A stretch of DNA of 64,000 nucleotides, from NCBI GenBank assembly GCA_049324115.1, contig JBMOMN010000048.1:149284-213283 (forward strand). The letters are read 5' to 3'. Below are positions 34,344-42,222 of the stretch, one piece after another. The translations under genes were made by a program, and so were the position numbers. The stretch's first letter is position 1; the number at the start of each line of letters is the position of its first letter. This DNA comes from UBA5796 sp040752455. Its GTDB lineage: Bacteria; Chloroflexota; Anaerolineae; Anaerolineales; Villigracilaceae. A model generated the notes under the pieces. It had not been told where the DNA came from and ran no database searches. It saw nothing but the letters and a program-made list of their open reading frames with translations.

Positions 34344-34985
34344 ATGGGAAAGTCCCTGTTTGTTGCGCTCTTGCTGGCTCTCCTGCTCACGTCTTGCAGC
34401 GGCTGGACCATCGAAATCCCCGAAATCCCTTCGCCGTTCCCGTCCCCCACGCCGCTGGTCTTTACCCCCACGCCGCGCCTGGTCACGCCGACGCTCTCGT
34501 CCACGCCGGAGATCGGCTCGCCGACAGCGATAGTCCCTGCGACGGCCACCGAAACGCCGACGCTGGCGGTCGCCGATACCGACACCCCCACGCCCACCCC
34601 AACCCCCGGCTCCTTCAGCGTGGAAGTGCTCGGCTGCAACACCAGCCTGGACATCAGGCACGGCATGGGCGAAGTGACCAACGCCTACGTGCTGCTCAGG
34701 AACACCACCGGCGCCGGCCTGACGAACGTCTGCGCCACCCTGTTCGCCCTGGACGAAGGCCGCCCCCACCCGGACAAAACCGTCTGCGTGCCGCTGCTGG
34801 AGAGCGGCTTCCAGGTTTCGCTCAAGCTGACGGTGGACAGCACCTACCAGGAGGAGACGCCGATCCAGGTGGATGTGACCGTCGAGGGCGTTTTACTCGC
34901 CCGTGAGGGCGAACCCTCCTGCCGGGACCTGGGCCTGTTCGGGCCTCCGACCGGCTCGATACTCACCCCCGTGCCGGTTCCGTGA
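34344..34985 (+). CDS. Lipoprotein with Thr/Pro linker and small C-terminal domain
   Basis: 213 residues. Lipobox LTSC (Cys18), then a long Pro/Thr/Ser linker (about residues 25-90), then a compact domain of about 110 residues with four Cys ('VLGCNTSLDIRHGMGE', 'NVCATLFALDEG', 'TVCVPLLESG', 'EPSCRDLG'), which could form two disulfides. It resembles a FxLYD/bacterial Ig-like fold. No function is assigned. Confidence 0.75.
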   Translation: MGKSLFVALLLALLLTSCSGWTIEIPEIPSPFPSPTPLVFTPTPRLVTPTLSSTPEIGSPTAIVPATATETPTLAVADTDTPTPTPTPGSFSVEVLGCNTSLDIRHGMGEVTNAYVLLRNTTGAGLTNVCATLFALDEGRPHPDKTVCVPLLESGFQVSLKLTVDSTYQEETPIQVDVTVEGVLLAREGEPSCRDLGLFGPPTGSILTPVPVP

Positions 34986-35037
34986 AAAGGGTGGAACAAA
35001 TTGGCAATTTGTTCTACCAAAAACTACAAGCCAATAG

Positions 35038-36189
35038 CTATATCAGAGGCAGCGTGAAAGTGAAGGCGCTGCCTTTGCCTTCCCCTTCGCTATCCACCCA
35101 GATGCGCCCGCCCTGGGCTTCGACGAGGTGCCTGGCAATCGTCAGGCCGACTCCGCTGCCGCCGCCCAATTGCCGCGAACGGGACTTATCGACACGGTAG
35201 AAGCGGTCGAAGATGTGCGGCAGGTGTTCGAGCGGGATGCCGAGGCCGTTGTCCCGCACGGAAATCCACATCTCCCTGGCGTGGGTCTCGGCAGACAGGA
35301 CCACCCGTCCGCCGGGAGGAGTGTACCGCAGGGCATTGCCGAGCAGGTTGATCAGCACCTGGAGCGTGCGCCCCTCGTCAGCCAGGATGGGCTTCAGGTT
35401 GGCGGGCAGGCTGGTGGTCAGTGAAACGCCTTTGTCGGCAAACTGGCGCTCCATCATGCGGATGGAGGTCTGGGTCAAATCGCTCAATTTCACTCTACCC
35501 GGTTTGATCTCGACCGCGCCGGCCTCAACCCGGCTGAGTTCCTGCAAATCGTCCACAAGGCGGTTGAGACGGTCGGTTTCCTGGTGGATCTGCTCGAAGG
35601 TCTCGGAGGTGGAGGGCAATACGCCGTCAATCAGGCCTTCCATCGAACCTTTGATGGCGGTCAATGGGGTGCGCAGTTCGTGCGAAACGTCGCCAATCAA
35701 TTGCAGGCGGCGGGCCTCGACCTGTTCCAGTTTTGCGGCCATCTGGTTGAAGCTATGGGCCAACTGGCCGAACTCATCGTCCCAGTCCTCACGGACGCGT
35801 TCTTCGTAATGCCCCTCGGCAATCCGCAGGCTGGCATCCGAAATGGCCTGGAGCGGGCGCACGACCTGGCGGCTGAAGACCAGGCTGGCAATGAGCGCCA
35901 GCAGCACAGCCGCGATCCCTGCCAAAAGGAAGGCTTCGTTGAGGGAAGCGCGGAAGTTCTCGTAGAAAGTCGCCACCTGGCTCTGTCCCTGGCCGCGGCC
36001 AAAGCCCTGGCCCATCATCATGCTGCCATTTTCAGACATCATCTGGTCCATCATGCCGAGGTGACGGCTGAACGCAGCCGGGGCGGTGAGGCTGATCACG
36101 ACCCAGAGGGCCAGCATGAGCACCAGGATCACCACCAGGTACGAGGCGAACAGCTTGAGACTGAAGCGTTTCCGAATGGCATTGATCAT
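35038..36189 (-). CDS. Sensor histidine kinase with Met-rich extracytoplasmic loop
   Basis: 383 residues. TM1 about 14-36, a short external loop with Met46, 47, 50, 51, 57, 58 and 59 ('MMDQMMSENGSMMMG'), TM2 about 86-107, HAMP, then HisKA with His170 ('DVSHELRTPLTAIKG') and HATPase_c ('NLLGNALRYTPPGG', 'DNGLGIPLEHL', 'GGSGVGLTIARHL'). The start shares an ATGA overlap with the response regulator stop. Met-rich loops often bind Cu(I)/Ag(I), so metal sensing is a possible signal (inference). Confidence 0.92.
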   Translation of the reverse strand: MINAIRKRFSLKLFASYLVVILVLMLALWVVISLTAPAAFSRHLGMMDQMMSENGSMMMGQGFGRGQGQSQVATFYENFRASLNEAFLLAGIAAVLLALIASLVFSRQVVRPLQAISDASLRIAEGHYEERVREDWDDEFGQLAHSFNQMAAKLEQVEARRLQLIGDVSHELRTPLTAIKGSMEGLIDGVLPSTSETFEQIHQETDRLNRLVDDLQELSRVEAGAVEIKPGRVKLSDLTQTSIRMMERQFADKGVSLTTSLPANLKPILADEGRTLQVLINLLGNALRYTPPGGRVVLSAETHAREMWISVRDNGLGIPLEHLPHIFDRFYRVDKSRSRQLGGGSGVGLTIARHLVEAQGGRIWVDSEGEGKGSAFTFTLPLI

Positions 36190-36863
36190 AGCGGCTCGTC
36201 CTCGAAGCGATATCCAACCCCGCGCACGGTGGAGATCAGGTCGGGGTTGCCCAGCTTCTGGCGGACATGGCCGAGATGCACATCCACCACCCGCATTTCG
36301 CCGAAATAGCTCCCGCCCCAAACCTTATCGAGCAACTGTTCGCGGGTCAGCACCCGGCCGCGGTTCTCGGCCAGGGCGCGCAGCAGGTCGAACTCGATGG
36401 CGGTCAGGTCAATCGGCTGGTCGTCCACGCTCACCTGGCGGGCGGCGACATCCATCCGCATGTGGCGGAAAGACAGGACCTCGCCCACCCCGGCAACAGG
36501 GGACTGGATCCGCCGCAGGGCAGCTTTGATGCGCGCCACCAGCTCGCGCGGGCTGAACGGTTTGGTCACGTAATCGTCCGCCCCGACGGTCAAGCCGACA
36601 ACCTTGTCGGTTTCCTCGGTCTTGGCGGTCAGCATGATCACGTAGACATCCGATTCGCGGCGCAGCCGGGTCAGGATCTCGATCCCGTCCATGCCGGGGA
36701 GCATCACGTCCAGCAGGATCACGTCCGGTTTGAAGGCCCGGGCGGCCTTCAAACCCGAAGGTCCGTCGGAGGCGGTCAAGACTTCGTAGCCTTCGGGTTT
36801 CAAATAGGCGGTGATCAGATTGACTATGCTGGGTTCGTCATCAACGATTAATATTTTTGCCAT
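36186..36863 (-). CDS. OmpR/PhoB-family response regulator
   Basis: 225 residues. A receiver domain with Asp52 as the phosphorylation site ('VILLDVMLPGMDG'), acidic pocket 'IVDDEPS', Thr and Lys switch residues ('MLTAKTEE', 'VTKPFSPREL'), then a winged-helix trans_reg_C domain ('IEFDLLRALAENRGRVLTR', 'VDVHLGHVRQKLG'). It is co-translated with the kinase and should bind direct-repeat promoters. Confidence 0.95.
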   Translation of the reverse strand: MAKILIVDDEPSIVNLITAYLKPEGYEVLTASDGPSGLKAARAFKPDVILLDVMLPGMDGIEILTRLRRESDVYVIMLTAKTEETDKVVGLTVGADDYVTKPFSPRELVARIKAALRRIQSPVAGVGEVLSFRHMRMDVAARQVSVDDQPIDLTAIEFDLLRALAENRGRVLTREQLLDKVWGGSYFGEMRVVDVHLGHVRQKLGNPDLISTVRGVGYRFEDEPL

Positions 36864-36968
36864 TTTGCACTTGCCTGGTTGGTCCGTAATTCAAACCGAG
36901 TTTATTCCAGCCTTACGAAAAATCGGTGAAGCGACTATAAAGATCGTGTAAAGGTGGGACGGGGGTCA

Positions 36969-38222
36969 TTATATGGCTGCTTCGGGCGCGAGGGACTGAT
37001 AAAGGAAGAGGATGCGGGTCACGATCTGTTCCCAGGCGTAGTCACGGGCATGGATGACGGCCCGCTGGCCCATCGTCCGGCGGAGCAGGCGATCGGAGAG
37101 CAGCGTGGTCAGCCGGTCGGCCAGGATGTCCGGCTCCCCGTCCGGGACGTGGAACCCGGTCACGCCGTCCTGGATGAGGAAGGCCAGTCCCCCCACCTGC
37201 GAGGCGATGACCGGCGTACCGCAGGCCATGGCCTCCAGGGCGACCATCCCAAAAGATTCATAGTGCGAGGGCATCACCAACAGGTCGGCGGCGGAGTAGT
37301 AATACGACAGGGTGTCCTGGCTGCGTTTGCCGAGGAACAGGACCATACGGTCCATGCACAGCTCGCGGCACAGGGATTGCAGGCGGGTCATCTCGCCGGT
37401 CATCTCGTCCCGGCTCACGTCCGGGTCGCCTCCGATGATCGCCAGGTGGACGGGGTGCTGCCCGGTAAATTCGTTCATCCGCAGGCGGGACATGGCGCGG
37501 ATGAGGGTCTCCACCCCTTTGAGAGGTTCGATGCGCCCCACGAAAAGCACCATGCGTTCGTCCGCTTTCAGGCCCAAATATTGTTTGGCTTCGTCCGGCG
37601 GGATCGGGTAGAAGCGGCTGATGTCCACTCCCGGCGGGATGATGACCACTTTGGAGAGGTCGGCCTTGTAGAGCCACTGCAACTGGGCCTGTTCAGCCAG
37701 GGTGGCCGCCACGATCCGGTCGGCCATTTTCAGGACGCGGCGTTCGCCGTCCAAACGGTATGCGCCTTCCTTTTCGCTCTCGCTTTGGGCGATCCGGTTT
37801 TTCATTTCGCCCAGGGTGTGGAACATGTGGACCACCGGGACTCCCCAGGCCTGTTTCAGCGACTCGGCGGCGATCCCGGACATCCAGTAATGGCTGTGGA
37901 TGATATCGTACTGGATGTTCTTCTCCGCAGCAAAATCCAGGATGCCCTGCACGAAATCGGGGATGTACCCGGCGAGTTCCCGCTTCGCCAACGGGACCTC
38001 GGGGCCGGCCGGCACGTGGACGACGCGGTTGCCGTAGCCCAGGTCGTGAAGCACGTGCGGGACGTGTTCGTCTTGCGAGCGGGTAAAAACGTCCACGTGG
38101 ACGCCCACCCGCCCCAACTGGCGGGTCACATCCCGCACGTAGACGTTCATGCCGCCGGTATCCTTGCCTCCCAGGGTTGCCAACGGGCAGGTATGGTATG
38201 AGATCATGGCTATCCGCAGCAT
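36969..38222 (-). CDS. GT4-family glycosyltransferase
   Basis: 417 residues from 'MLRIAMISYHTCPL'; longer frames run into the tRNA and are rejected. GT-B fold: N-terminal 'GGMNVYVRDVTRQLGRVGV', 'IHSHYWMSG', then a nucleotide-sugar-binding half with 'FVGRIEPLKGVETLIRAM' and 'PSHYESFGMVALEAMACG'. These residues match retaining GT4 enzymes related to MshA and sucrose-phosphate synthase. The acceptor is unknown. It is downstream of, and on the opposite strand to, tRNA-Thr. Confidence 0.92.
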   Translation of the reverse strand: MLRIAMISYHTCPLATLGGKDTGGMNVYVRDVTRQLGRVGVHVDVFTRSQDEHVPHVLHDLGYGNRVVHVPAGPEVPLAKRELAGYIPDFVQGILDFAAEKNIQYDIIHSHYWMSGIAAESLKQAWGVPVVHMFHTLGEMKNRIAQSESEKEGAYRLDGERRVLKMADRIVAATLAEQAQLQWLYKADLSKVVIIPPGVDISRFYPIPPDEAKQYLGLKADERMVLFVGRIEPLKGVETLIRAMSRLRMNEFTGQHPVHLAIIGGDPDVSRDEMTGEMTRLQSLCRELCMDRMVLFLGKRSQDTLSYYYSAADLLVMPSHYESFGMVALEAMACGTPVIASQVGGLAFLIQDGVTGFHVPDGEPDILADRLTTLLSDRLLRRTMGQRAVIHARDYAWEQIVTRILFLYQSLAPEAAI

Positions 38223-38242
38223 CTTCGTTCTCCAGGGCAAAC

Positions 38243-38271
38243 TTGCGCGATCAGGGGGAATACTGTATAAT
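38243..38271 (+). promoter_or_regulatory. Promoter of tRNA-Thr
   Basis: TTGCGC (38243-38248) and TATAAT (38266-38271) with an ideal 17-nt spacer and a TG extension. The -10 ends 12 nt before the mature tRNA. Confidence 0.75.
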
Positions 38272-38283
38272 CCCCGCCGCCGA

Positions 38284-38359
38284 GCCACAGTAGCTCAGCT
38301 GGCAGAGCAGACGATTCGTAATCGTCAGGTCATGGGTTCAAATCCCATCTGTGGCTCCA
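38284..38359 (+). tRNA. tRNA-Thr (anticodon CGT)
   Basis: A full cloverleaf can be folded. Acceptor arms GCCACAG/CTGTGGC, D arm GCTC...GAGC, anticodon stem GACGA/TCGTC with loop TTCGTAA (anticodon CGT), T arm ATGGG-TTCAAAT-CCCAT, and an encoded CCA end (38357-38359). No integrated element follows it. Confidence 0.96.
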
Positions 38360-38467
38360 AAGTCGAGTATATCGCGGAAACCAGGTTGCAATGCGGCCTG
38401 GTTTCATTATTTTACGCGATTCGAACTGCGCATTGACAAATCATCCGCTCTCCGCTAATCTTGAGAC

Positions 38468-40582
38468 GTGGCCGAACTCACCCCCTCCCAGCTCGACATC
38501 GTCAACGCCCCGCCGGACGCCAGGCTCTTCCTCTCCGGCCCGGCGGGCTGCGGCAAGACCACCGCGGCCATCGAGCGGATGCGCGCCCTGCTGGAGGCGG
38601 GCGTCCCCGGCGACAGTATCCTCGTCCTCACCCCCCAGCGCACCCTGCAAGACCCCTACCTCGACCTGATCCACAGCCCGGCGCTGGCCCCCGGCGGCCC
38701 GGTCACGCCCGCCACGGTCGGCGGGCTGGCCCGGCGCATGACCGATCTCTTTTGGCCGCTGGCCGCCGAAGCCGCCGGGTTCGCCCGTCCCGACCTGCCG
38801 CCGGTCTTCCTCACCCTCGAAACCGCCCAATATTACATGGCCCACCTCGTCCGCCCGCTGCTGGACGAGGGCTATTTCGAGTCGGTCACGATCAACCGCA
38901 ACCGGCTCTACTCCCAGATCATAGACAACCTGAACAAGGCCGTTGCGGTTGGCTTCCCCTACACCGAGATCGGCGAGCGCCTGAGCGCGGCCTGGTTCGG
39001 CGACCCGGCCCAGCGCCGCGTCTACGCCGATTCCCAGGCCTGCGCCACGCGCTTCCGCCAGTATTGTCTCGAGCACAACCTGCTCGATTTCTCCCTCCAG
39101 CTCGAAGTCTTCTGGAACGCGCTCTGGCCCCAGCCGCTCGTCCGCCGGCATCTCAGCCAGTCCTACCGCCACCTGATTTACGACAACCTCGAAGAAGATG
39201 TCCCGCGTGCCCATGACCTGATCGAAGACTGGCTGCCGGATTTCGACTCGGCCCTTTTGATCTATGACGAAGGCGGCGGATACCGGCGATTTTTGGGTGC
39301 AGACCCCGACTCGGGGCGGCGCTTCGAGGGACTTTGCTCCCAGCGCAGCGTCCTGGACCTGAGCCTGGTCGCCTCGCCGGAGGTCGTATCCCTGGCCCGG
39401 AGCCTGACCGCCGCAATCACGCCCGCGGTCGAACCGTCAGCCGTGGAGACGACTCTCGAAAGCCGCGGCCAGCCCTTCGTCGTCCAGTACCGCTCGGACG
39501 GCGACCAGCCCGAGGTGCCGCGTTACTATCCCGAGCTGCTCGATTCCGTCGCCGACGAGATCGCCGGTCTCATCCAAAACGGGCTGAACCCGTCCGAGAT
39601 CGTCATCCTGGCTCCCTATCTTTCGGACGCGCTGAGATTTTCGCTGACCAACCGGCTCGAAGCGCGCGGCATCCCCTGGCGCTCGCACCGCCCGTCGCGC
39701 TCGCTGCGGGACGAACCCGCCACCCACGCCCTGCTGACCCTGGCGGCCCTGGCCCACCCCGGCTGGGACATCCGCCCGTCGGCCTTCGACGTAACCCATG
39801 CCCTGATGCAATCCATCGAGGGCCTCGACCTGGTGCGGGCCAACCTGCTGACCCAGATCACCTACCAGCGGCGGACGGCGGCGCTCTCGCCGTTCGAGCA
39901 GATCAAGCCGGAGGTGCAGGAGCGGATCACGTACCGCCTCGGCAACCGGTTTTCGTCCCTGCGGGAATGGATTTTAGGCTACCAAGAAACCGAGCCGCTG
40001 CCGCTCGACCACTTTTTGCGCAAATTGTTCGGCGAAATCCTGTCACAGCCGGGATTCGGTTTCCATCGGAATTTGGATTCGGCCCAGGTAGCGGCCAGCC
40101 TGGTCGAATCGGTGCAGAAGTTCCGGCAGGCGTTGGAGCCTGCCGGAGACTTCGGAAATCTGGGCAAGGAATACATCGCCATGCTCGAAGACGGCGTGAT
40201 CGCGGCCCAATATCTCGAAGCCTGGCGGACGGAGACCGACGAGGCGGTACTGGTGGCCCCGGCCTACACCTTCCTGCTGATGAACCGCCCGGTGACGGTG
40301 CAGTTCTGGCTGGACGCGGGCGCGGCGGGCTGGTACGAGCGCCTGTCCCAGCCACTGACCCAGCCCTTCGTCCTCAGCCGCGGCTGGTCCCCCGGCCGCC
40401 TGTGGACCGACGCCGACGAAGTGGCCGCCTCGAGCGAGTCGCTGGCGCGGCTGGTCTCGGGTCTGCTGCTGCGCTGCCGGGAACGGGTCCATCTCGGATT
40501 GAGCGAACTGGGCGAAGGCGGATTCGAGCAACGCGGCGCGCTGCTGCGGGCGTTCCAGAAGGTGCTGACGGATGAAGGTTGA
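38468..40582 (+). CDS. SF1 helicase-like protein (AddB/RexB-like, degenerate Walker B)
   Basis: 704 residues with a GTG start at 38468. Walker A is 'SGPAGCGKTTAAIERM' (residues 23-38). At the Walker B position the sequence reads 'HLIYDNLEED' with Asp239-Asn240, where active UvrD/Rep helicases have DExQD. Motif-VI-like arginines are not clear. AddB proteins also have an intact Walker A and inactive helicase motifs, but here the C-terminal nuclease domain is absent. A matching Fe-S nuclease is encoded separately at 50498. Inferred to be the non-motor subunit of a split AddAB-like enzyme. Confidence 0.75.
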   Translation: MAELTPSQLDIVNAPPDARLFLSGPAGCGKTTAAIERMRALLEAGVPGDSILVLTPQRTLQDPYLDLIHSPALAPGGPVTPATVGGLARRMTDLFWPLAAEAAGFARPDLPPVFLTLETAQYYMAHLVRPLLDEGYFESVTINRNRLYSQIIDNLNKAVAVGFPYTEIGERLSAAWFGDPAQRRVYADSQACATRFRQYCLEHNLLDFSLQLEVFWNALWPQPLVRRHLSQSYRHLIYDNLEEDVPRAHDLIEDWLPDFDSALLIYDEGGGYRRFLGADPDSGRRFEGLCSQRSVLDLSLVASPEVVSLARSLTAAITPAVEPSAVETTLESRGQPFVVQYRSDGDQPEVPRYYPELLDSVADEIAGLIQNGLNPSEIVILAPYLSDALRFSLTNRLEARGIPWRSHRPSRSLRDEPATHALLTLAALAHPGWDIRPSAFDVTHALMQSIEGLDLVRANLLTQITYQRRTAALSPFEQIKPEVQERITYRLGNRFSSLREWILGYQETEPLPLDHFLRKLFGEILSQPGFGFHRNLDSAQVAASLVESVQKFRQALEPAGDFGNLGKEYIAMLEDGVIAAQYLEAWRTETDEAVLVAPAYTFLLMNRPVTVQFWLDAGAAGWYERLSQPLTQPFVLSRGWSPGRLWTDADEVAASSESLARLVSGLLLRCRERVHLGLSELGEGGFEQRGALLRAFQKVLTDEG

Positions 40583-40584
40583 TT

Positions 40585-40895
40585 AGCCCGCTTCAGCGGG
40601 CTTTGCAGGAATAGCCCGGCGGTTTATCGCCGGGCGAGGAAGCAGGTTGGATCATATCGTCGAAACAGGAGACGCGAAACGGTGGCTCACCCCGTTCATT
40701 CATCCCGCTAAGCGGGCGATACCAACCCGTTGTTATCGCCGGGCGGGGATGCGGGCAGGGTTGCCCCATCGGAGCAGGTCACGCGAAACGATGGGCCAAC
40801 CTGTAAACTTATCCGCTAAACAGGCAGCAAATACCCGCTGCCCTCACCGGGGACTGGAAGCCCCCGGCTATCCCTACGAAGGCGGCTGAAGCCGC
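40585..40895. repeat. REP array upstream of the RAYT gene
   Basis: The gap of about 330 nt between helicase and RAYT is made of palindromes. These include AGCCCGCT-TC-AGCGGGCT (40585-40602), GCCCGGCG-GTTTAT-CGCCGGGC (40614-40635), degenerate copies near 40704-40757, and GGCGGCT-GA-AGCCGCC just before the gene (about 40881-40896). A 42-bp copy (40595-40636) recurs downstream of the transposase with five mismatches. Confidence 0.85.
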
Positions 40896-40912
40896 CTATG
40901 AATTGACCACCT

Positions 40913-41332
40913 ATGCCATACTGGAAACTCTACTACCACTTCATCTGGGGCACCAAAAACCGGCTGCCATTGATCGAACCCTCCATCGAACCGGTCCTGT
41001 ATCGGGCCATTGCCGCCAAGATCAAGGAAATGGACGGATTTGTCCATGCCATTGGCGGAACCATCGAACACGTCCACGTCGCCGTTTCGATCCCGCCGAA
41101 GCTGGCCTTGTCCAAGTTCATTGGCGATGTCAAAGGGAACAGTTCGCACTTCATCAACCATGTCGTCAAACCCGGATTTGAATTTTACTGGCAGGATGAA
41201 TATGGCGTTTTGTCCTTTGGCGAAAAGAACTTGCCCGCCATTGTTCGTTATATTCACAACCAGAAACAGCACCACGCCGAAGGCAAATTGATTGATTTGA
41301 TGGAACGCGTCGCCGAAGGGAGTCTGCTTTAG
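40913..41332 (+). CDS. REP-associated tyrosine transposase (RAYT, Y1/HUH family)
   Basis: 139 residues. The HUH metal-binding motif is His53-Val-His55 ('GGTIEHVHVAVSIPP') and the catalytic Tyr is Tyr113 ('AIVRYIHNQKQHH'). The N-terminal 'LYYHFIWGTKNRLPL' is typical of IS200/RAYT proteins. RAYTs nick single-stranded REP hairpins. It is flanked on both sides by REP sequence, and its stop codon overlaps the downstream copy, so the gene and its repeats form one unit. Confidence 0.92.
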   Translation: MPYWKLYYHFIWGTKNRLPLIEPSIEPVLYRAIAAKIKEMDGFVHAIGGTIEHVHVAVSIPPKLALSKFIGDVKGNSSHFINHVVKPGFEFYWQDEYGVLSFGEKNLPAIVRYIHNQKQHHAEGKLIDLMERVAEGSLL

Positions 41333-41372
41333 CGGGCTTCGCAGGGATAGCCCAACGGTTTATCGTCGGGCG
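41331..41372. repeat. Downstream REP copy flanking the RAYT
   Basis: 42 bp matching 40595-40636 in the same orientation with five differences. The two paired stem changes (GG to AA on one arm, C to T on the other) largely preserve the hairpin, suggesting selection on structure. Confidence 0.8.
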
Positions 41373-41507
41373 GCGCCACGGGTAGAATCGTCCCATCAAA
41401 ACGGGTAATCCCAAAAGATGGCCCAACCCATCACCATCTCTCATATCGGTGTAAATCCAGACAAACCCTCTGTGTGCTAAAATAGCCCAGGAGATGAAGG
41501 AGACATT

Positions 41508-41744
41508 ATGGTTTCTCAAACGGTTGAAGCGATTTACGACGGCAAAGTTTTACGCCCCAAGAAGAAGCTGGAAATAAAACCAAATACAGCCGTGATTATT
41601 ACAGTTAAACCCATCACAACCAAATCGGGGTCAAAAAAATCGGCTCTTGATGTGATCGAAAAACTCAACTTGGATGCGCCTCCCGACTGGTCGGAAAATA
41701 TCGAAGAATATATACTGGCCGAGAAGCGCGCCCATGAACGATAA
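41508..41744 (+). CDS. AF2212/DUF104-type antitoxin
   Basis: 78 residues. The N-terminal 'QTVEAIYDGKVLRPKKKLEI' is the DUF104 signature. The acidic C-terminal tail ('PPDWSENIEEYILAEKR') probably occupies the toxin active site. AAGGAG precedes the start. It overlaps the PIN gene by 11 nt. Confidence 0.85.
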   Translation: MVSQTVEAIYDGKVLRPKKKLEIKPNTAVIITVKPITTKSGSKKSALDVIEKLNLDAPPDWSENIEEYILAEKRAHER

Positions 41745-42150
41745 AGTCTTTCTTGACACTGCTTTTGTCCTCGCCCTGGCTTCACCTGCTGACCGGTACA
41801 ATGAAAAGGCCAAAGAATTATCCCGACGCATCAAGAAAGATGGGATCGCCCTCGTCACCACCAGAGCTGTTCTGATCGAGATTGGCGATGCCATGGCAGG
41901 CCAGCGTAGACGCACAGCGGGGATCATCATGCTCGAGTCGCTGGAGAACGACGACAGCCTTGAGATTATCCCTAATAGCGAGGAACTCTACAGCAAAGCG
42001 TTGGACTTGTTCGTCTCACGTCCAGATAAAGAATGGGGAATGACGGATTGCATTTCCTTCGTCGTGATGAAGGAACAAAATATCAGCGATGCTTTGACAA
42101 CAGATGTACATTTCCAGCAAGCAGGGTTAACGGCTTTGATGAGAGGATAA
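41734..42150 (+). CDS. PIN-domain toxin (VapC-like ribonuclease)
   Basis: 138 residues from ATG 41734. The PIN acidic residues are at Asp8 ('VFLDTAFVLAL'), Glu in 'AVLIEIGDAM', Asp in 'GMTDCISFVVM' and Asp in 'ALTTDVHFQQ', enough for Mg-dependent RNA cleavage. It is translationally coupled to the DUF104 antitoxin, a common pairing. Confidence 0.9.
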   Translation: MNDKVFLDTAFVLALASPADRYNEKAKELSRRIKKDGIALVTTRAVLIEIGDAMAGQRRRTAGIIMLESLENDDSLEIIPNSEELYSKALDLFVSRPDKEWGMTDCISFVVMKEQNISDALTTDVHFQQAGLTALMRG

Positions 42151-42222
42151 AGATTGTCGGTTTACCTCGCGTCGCGGTGGGATGAAATTCGACGGCAATA
42201 CCCCACTGATCACTGAAAACTG

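Noticed and set aside
38223..38288. Longer N-terminus of the GT4 enzyme
   Set aside because: It would read through the tRNA promoter and tRNA-Thr on the opposite strand.
38284..38467. Integration site at the tRNA-Thr 3' end
   Set aside because: No integrase, no repeat of the tRNA end and no composition change immediately downstream were seen; the recombinase homologue at 5159 is catalytically degenerate.
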